The notes below the pieces were generated by a model. It was given only the letters and a program-made list of their open reading frames with translations. It searched no databases and was not told the origin of the DNA. Source: Pseudomonas koreensis (GTDB lineage: Bacteria > Pseudomonadota > Gammaproteobacteria > Pseudomonadales > Pseudomonadaceae). From it: a DNA stretch of 64,000 nt. Both the position numbers and the translations under genes were made by a program. The stretch is from assembly GCF_025447595.1 (NCBI RefSeq), contig NZ_JAOEJU010000016.1, positions 62,001 to 126,000 of the forward strand, given 5' to 3'. Shown here piece after piece: positions 60,398 to 64,000 of this stretch; position 1 is the first letter of the stretch; the number at the start of each line of letters is the position of its first letter.

Positions 60398-61435
60398 ATG
60401 GACTACCCAAAAAGCGTCCCCAGTGTCGGTCTGGTCGACGGCCGGTTTGTCGATGAAAACCCGGTCGCGGGAACGCCGGGTTCTTTGATCCCGGCTGTGT
60501 GGGGCAATGCGGTGACAGAGGAAATCCTCAATGTTGTCACTGCAGCGGGACTTACTCCTGCTGAAGGTGACAACCGGCAATTACTCAAAGCCTTGCAATC
60601 GCTGTTGGCACTGGCTAGCCCGATGGCAACGTCAGTCACCAGCGTGTCGGCCTCCAAAGCGCTGGCTGCAAATGAACTCGGACTACTGCTGGTCAACGCA
60701 AGCAGTGGTGCGACCACTATCAGCCTGCCGCCATCGAACCTCACATTGGGGGTTCGCGATGTCATCGTGCGTCGGGTCGACAACTCGACGTCGCGATTGG
60801 CAGTGCGTGCTTCGGGCACCGACACAATCAGATTTCACACCCACCTGGCCGCTGCCGGCTATCCCTTTTTTGTGCTGATGGGCTCGGGTGACTGGTGGCA
60901 TTTGCGCAGTGATGGCGCTGGCAGCTGGTGGCCGGTCGGACGGTTCGACGGCACACCTTTGGGCCGGACTGTCTTCGAGACGACGGCACTGCTCAACCCT
61001 GGAGGATACGGTCCGCTTAACGGAGCGGTATTCAGTCGCAGCGACTGGCCGTGGTTGTGGGATCACGCACAACAATCCGGCGCACTGACTACCGAGGCTG
61101 CGAGGGTTGGGGCTGAAGGCGGCTGGACCAGCGGAGACGGCGCGTTGACTTTTCGCGGGCCGGAGGGTCGAGGTGAATTCATCAGGGTGTGTGATGAAGG
61201 GCGCGGGATTGATGCCGGCCGCTCGATTGGCAGTTGGCAGGTCGACATGTTCCGCGCTCATCGGCACGAACTCAAAAGCGACATGCTCGGGGTCCCGCTG
61301 GTGTCAGCACAGAACGCGGCGCCTGACGCCTTGTTCAATCAGGCCAACATCAGTCTCGGGTTTACCGAAAACACGGGCGGCTCCGAAACCCGCCCGCGAA
61401 ACATGGCCTATCCGGGCCGCATCAAATTGATATGA
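60398..61435 (+). CDS. Tail fibre 2 of the Mu-like array
   Basis: A 345-residue fibre. Shared anchor (1-60), then a beta domain with ASSGATTISLPPSNLTLGVR and a collar-like C-terminal region (FDGTPLGRTVFETTALLNPG, RGPEGRGEFIRVCDEGRGID, GGSETRPRNMAYPGRIKLI). This tip type is the one also used in the P2-like fibre's collar units. ATG 60398 has CAGGAACG upstream; an earlier in-frame start is less likely as it precedes the anchor. Confidence 0.87.
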   Translation: MDYPKSVPSVGLVDGRFVDENPVAGTPGSLIPAVWGNAVTEEILNVVTAAGLTPAEGDNRQLLKALQSLLALASPMATSVTSVSASKALAANELGLLLVNASSGATTISLPPSNLTLGVRDVIVRRVDNSTSRLAVRASGTDTIRFHTHLAAAGYPFFVLMGSGDWWHLRSDGAGSWWPVGRFDGTPLGRTVFETTALLNPGGYGPLNGAVFSRSDWPWLWDHAQQSGALTTEAARVGAEGGWTSGDGALTFRGPEGRGEFIRVCDEGRGIDAGRSIGSWQVDMFRAHRHELKSDMLGVPLVSAQNAAPDALFNQANISLGFTENTGGSETRPRNMAYPGRIKLI

Positions 61436-61442
61436 GGTGTTC

Positions 61443-62027
61443 ATGACTTACTACTACGTGTTTGACGAAACGACCCGAGAAATTAACGGCCCTGTCGAAT
61501 TGCCGTTTGTTCCGGGTATCGGTACCCAGTTACCGGGCAATGCATTTGAATTGCCGGAAATGTTGCCTCCCGCCGAGCCTGGCCATGTCTGGGTCTGGCG
61601 AGATGGCGCAGCATTGCAATTGATCGATCTGCGCAATCGCCTGGTTTATCGCAAAGACAGTGGCATTCCTCTCTACTGGAACGAACTCGGTCCGCTGCCC
61701 GATTACCTGACGGCCATACCGCGACCTGGCGAATATTACGTCTGGGGCACCGATGACTGGGTGCTCGATGCCGCCGCTCAGCGCGAGGGTCAGGTTTACG
61801 AGGCCAATGTCGAACGTGACAAACGTCTGCGCGACGTGGTCATTCGAGTTGCGCCTCTGCAATACGCCTATGAGTTGGGCGAGGCTGCCAGCGATCAATT
61901 GACCGCTCTGCAAGCCTTGAAGCGCTACACCGTCAAATTGGCGCAAATTGAGCTGCAAACGGGTTATCCGTCGACCATCGACTGGCCTGTTGCGCCTGCA
62001 AGATTTGTTGTCTCGCCCGCTGTCTGA
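61443..62027 (+). CDS. Tail-fibre assembly protein, partner of fibre 2
   Basis: A 194-residue protein: beta-rich first half (YYYVFDETTREINGPVELPF, PPAEPGHVWVWRDG), then a helical end (LQYAYELGEAASDQLTALQA, then IELQTGYPSTIDWP), the layout of the Caudovirales fibre-assembly chaperones. GAGGTG lies five bases before ATG 61443. Confidence 0.75.
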   Translation: MTYYYVFDETTREINGPVELPFVPGIGTQLPGNAFELPEMLPPAEPGHVWVWRDGAALQLIDLRNRLVYRKDSGIPLYWNELGPLPDYLTAIPRPGEYYVWGTDDWVLDAAAQREGQVYEANVERDKRLRDVVIRVAPLQYAYELGEAASDQLTALQALKRYTVKLAQIELQTGYPSTIDWPVAPARFVVSPAV

Positions 62028-62030
62028 CTG

Positions 62031-62039
62031 CCCCCCCCC
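62031..62039. repeat. C9 homopolymer before fibre 3
   Basis: Nine consecutive C, then A and CCC, between partner 2 and the GTG of fibre 3, about 75 bases upstream of it. Not within a coding region. Confidence 0.9.
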
Positions 62040-62112
62040 ACCCTCTATCAACCTTACAGGCGGCCAGGTGCTGTCAGCATTCGGCTGCCTGTAAAACATC
62101 GGAAGTGTTGAC

Positions 62113-63039
62113 GTGGACTATCCCAAAAGCATCCCCGGCGTCGGCCTGGTCAACGGCGGTTTTGTCGATGAAAACCCACTTGCCGGAACGCCGGGTTCGT
62201 TGATCCCGGCTGCCTGGGGCAACAGCGTGACTCAAGAAATTCTCAACGCCATCAAGGCAGCCGGACTGACGCCGGACGAGGTCGATACACATCAGTTGGC
62301 GGCTGCCATTGGGGCTGCGGTCGACTTCACCAAAATGAAAAATACCCCGACCACCCTGGCGGGCTACGGCATCACCGATGCAGTGGGGCGGTTGCTGGCG
62401 GTCCGACAGATCGAGACGGTCGGGATCACGGTTTACCGCCCCAACCCCAATGCGAAAAGGATTCGCGTCCGGCTGGTCGGCGCGGGAGGTTCCGGAGGGG
62501 GATGTGCACCTGTCGAGGTGAGCACTCTGCGAATTGGCGGAGGAGGTGGCGCCGGCGCCTATGCGGAAGGTCTGTACGACGTGACAACGGACATGCTTGC
62601 CGGCGTGCCTGTCACGCTGGGCGCCGGTGGCGCGTCCCGCACTGTGGCTGGTTTGGCGGGCGGCGGCGCTTCATTCGGCTCTTTGATGAGTGCTGCCGGT
62701 GGCGCTGGCGGACAGATTCTGGCTGTCGCCGTGGGACCTACGGCGAACGGCTTCGTCCAGGGCGGCCCCGGTGGGCAGGTGGTCACGGGCGGCAATCTGA
62801 CCAACGCCCGCGGCATGAGCGGTGGGTTCGCAATGTTCAACAACAATTGGGGCGTGCTTTCCGGCACCGGGGGTGCCAGCCCGTTCGATGGCGGCGCGTC
62901 GTCCACCGGTGTCAACGGTAATGGCTATGCGGGGGTTCGAGGTTCCGGAGGTGGAGGTACCTGCTCCAACAACACCTCCGTGTCGTTTCTGAGCGGTGCC
63001 GGCGGCAACGCTTTCTGTGAAATCTGGGAGTACGCGTAA
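62113..63039 (+). CDS. Tail fibre 3, glycine-rich tip
   Basis: A 308-residue fibre beginning with GTG. Shared anchor (1-60), a short linker (TLAGYGITDAVGRLLAVRQI), and from about residue 115 a glycine-rich domain (LVGAGGSGGGCAPVEV, LRIGGGGGAGAYAEG, LMSAAGGAGGQ) ending CEIWEYA. Such Gly-rich repeats occur in phage receptor-binding tips and could form a polyglycine-II-type core. The stop overlaps the partner gene by one base. Confidence 0.85.
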   Translation: MDYPKSIPGVGLVNGGFVDENPLAGTPGSLIPAAWGNSVTQEILNAIKAAGLTPDEVDTHQLAAAIGAAVDFTKMKNTPTTLAGYGITDAVGRLLAVRQIETVGITVYRPNPNAKRIRVRLVGAGGSGGGCAPVEVSTLRIGGGGGAGAYAEGLYDVTTDMLAGVPVTLGAGGASRTVAGLAGGGASFGSLMSAAGGAGGQILAVAVGPTANGFVQGGPGGQVVTGGNLTNARGMSGGFAMFNNNWGVLSGTGGASPFDGGASSTGVNGNGYAGVRGSGGGGTCSNNTSVSFLSGAGGNAFCEIWEYA

Positions 63040-63506
63040 TGGTCATGTATGCACGCATTGAAAACGGTGTTGCGATCGAGGTGATCGACACCGGTGACTA
63101 CGCGATCGACCAACTGTTCGCGCCTGCTTTTGTCGCTGCGATGGTGCAGGTGCCTGAGGGTGTCGATGTCGAAATCGGTGCGCCGATGGCGGAGGCGGCT
63201 TCTGTTATCGAGCCTTCGCGCGAGCCGCAAACTCCTGTCTTAACCCAGCCTCCCACGATCGAGGACAACGAGCCTCTGACGGCAGAGCGCGTCTGGCGCC
63301 AGACCGCACTCGCAGCCACCGAATGGCAAGTCACCCGCCACCGCGACGAGCAGGAACTGGGACGGGGAACAACGCTCAAGGCCCAGCAATACCTGGAGCT
63401 GCTCGAGTACCGCCAGGCGTTGCGCGATTGGCCTGGTATTGGCGCATTTCCGTCATCCGTTTCGCGGCCATCAGCGCCGCAGTGGTTGGTCGGCCAGATT
63501 GGCTGA
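63039..63506 (+). CDS. Tail-fibre assembly-like partner of fibre 3
   Basis: A 155-residue protein. YARIENGVAIEVIDTGDYAI and the helical end ERVWRQTALAATEWQVTRHR, then ELLEYRQALRDWPGIGAFPS match the fibre-assembly/DUF4376 neighbour pattern (W...tRhRde ... L..YRqaLRDWP). The start is coupled to fibre 3. Confidence 0.78.
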   Translation: MVMYARIENGVAIEVIDTGDYAIDQLFAPAFVAAMVQVPEGVDVEIGAPMAEAASVIEPSREPQTPVLTQPPTIEDNEPLTAERVWRQTALAATEWQVTRHRDEQELGRGTTLKAQQYLELLEYRQALRDWPGIGAFPSSVSRPSAPQWLVGQIG

Positions 63507-63546
63507 GGCCCTCACGCACCCATGTATTCAGATAAGGAGATAAACC

Positions 63547-64000
63547 GTGGACTACCCCAATAGTGTTCCCAGCGCAGGACTGGTGAACGGCAAGTTTGCC
63601 GATGAAGACCCGGTCACCGGCAAGCCGGGATCCTTGATTCCGGCTAGCTGGGGCAATGGCATCACTCAGGAGCTGCTGACGGTCATCCAGGCCGCTGGCC
63701 TCACGCCGTCCGAGACTCGAACCGATCAAGTGTTGACGGCATTGCGCAGCAACAAGCTGTTTGCGACCCCACCGCAGTTCGACAACAGTCAGACGGTCGC
63801 CACTACCGCATTCGTGAGTCGCAGCGGTCTGCAGTTTTCCGGCTTCGTGTCGTATGCGGTCAGCACGGCTCTGACGGCAGCCAACGTGGGGGGCATCGTC
63901 AGTTTCGCAAGTGCAACACCCATTACCGCAACCTTGCCGACCATAGCCGGAGTTGCCCATGCCAGCACTTTGCATATCGCCAATGCCGGCAATGGTGTCC
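63547..64000 (+). CDS. Tail fibre 4, truncated by the window end
   Basis: A frame open from GTG 63547 to the right edge (151 codons). AAGGAG lies 8 bases before the start. Residues 1-60 repeat the anchor with changes (MDYPNSVPSAGLVNGKFADE, GKPGSLIPASWGNGITQE); after residue 75 the sequence is new (QFSGFVSYAVSTALTAANVG). The end lies outside the window. Confidence 0.85.
   Translation, partial: MDYPNSVPSAGLVNGKFADEDPVTGKPGSLIPASWGNGITQELLTVIQAAGLTPSETRTDQVLTALRSNKLFATPPQFDNSQTVATTAFVSRSGLQFSGFVSYAVSTALTAANVGGIVSFASATPITATLPTIAGVAHASTLHIANAGNGV

Noticed and set aside
58601-64000. Diversity-generating retroelement acting on the fibres
   Set aside because: No reverse transcriptase, template repeat or adenine-directed variable repeat is seen in the window; fibres differ over whole domains, not at scattered codons.
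32503-64000. Intact prophage
   Set aside because: No integrase, att-like repeats, transposase, terminase, portal, capsid or replication gene is found; only tail, regulation and holin genes.

Overview
The window is chromosomal DNA of a Pseudomonas of the fluorescens group. The evidence is the unbroken order dxr-rseP-bamA-skp-lpxD-fabZ-lpxA-lpxB-rnhB-dnaE-accA-tilS-pyrG-kdsA-eno-ftsB-ispD, then frmA-fghA-ispF-truD-surE-pcm-nlpD-rpoS, an RsmZ small RNA between rpoS and fdxA, fdxA-mutS, and several copies of the GTGGGAGCGAG-type Pseudomonas REP element. The DNA is GC-rich with strong third-position bias, so long open frames appear antisense to nearly every real gene. These have been left out.

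Bases 1-29000 are conserved backbone. One dense plus-strand run carries outer-membrane biogenesis (RseP, BamA, Skp), lipid A synthesis (LpxD, FabZ, LpxA, LpxB; KdsA further on), the DNA and lipid enzymes RnhB, DnaE and AccA, then TilS, PyrG, KdsA, enolase, FtsB and IspD. A LysR regulator faces a glutathione-dependent formaldehyde detoxification pair (frmA, fghA). The ispF-truD-surE-pcm-nlpD-rpoS block follows. A PsrA-type box lies inside nlpD upstream of rpoS. RsmZ, with many GGA motifs, a Rho-independent terminator and a GacA-type box about 180 bases upstream, fills the gap between rpoS and fdxA.

Bases 32600-64000 are a bacteriocin island downstream of mutS, the usual site for R-type tailocins (headless phage tails) in this genus. 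It opens with a self-cleaving PrtR/CI-type repressor and a promoter whose -35/-10 spacer holds a TATGCAT-palindrome operator. A structured leader with a terminator comes next, then small accessory genes (an orphan fibre-assembly protein, a Com-like zinc-ribbon protein, a secreted DUF642-like protein) and a holin. Two complete contractile tails are then encoded one after the other. The first (35802-48599) is P2-like: V, W, J, I, fibre, assembly protein, sheath, tube, E/E+E', tape measure, U, X, D. The second (48661 to the window end) is Mu-like: gp37, gp38, sheath, tube, gp41 with frameshift, tape measure, gp43-gp48, then at least four fibres with their partner proteins. No integrase, transposase, terminase, portal, capsid or replication gene is seen, so both clusters look like tailocins rather than an intact prophage.

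The most unusual parts are the array of at least four fibres sharing one N-terminal anchor but differing in the receptor-binding part, a tape measure made of seven exact-length 41-residue repeats, programmed -1 frameshift sites in both tails, the operator cluster, and a secreted carbohydrate-binding-like protein inside the island. No endolysin is visible in the window. The final fibre gene runs off the right edge, so the array and probably the lysis genes continue beyond it.
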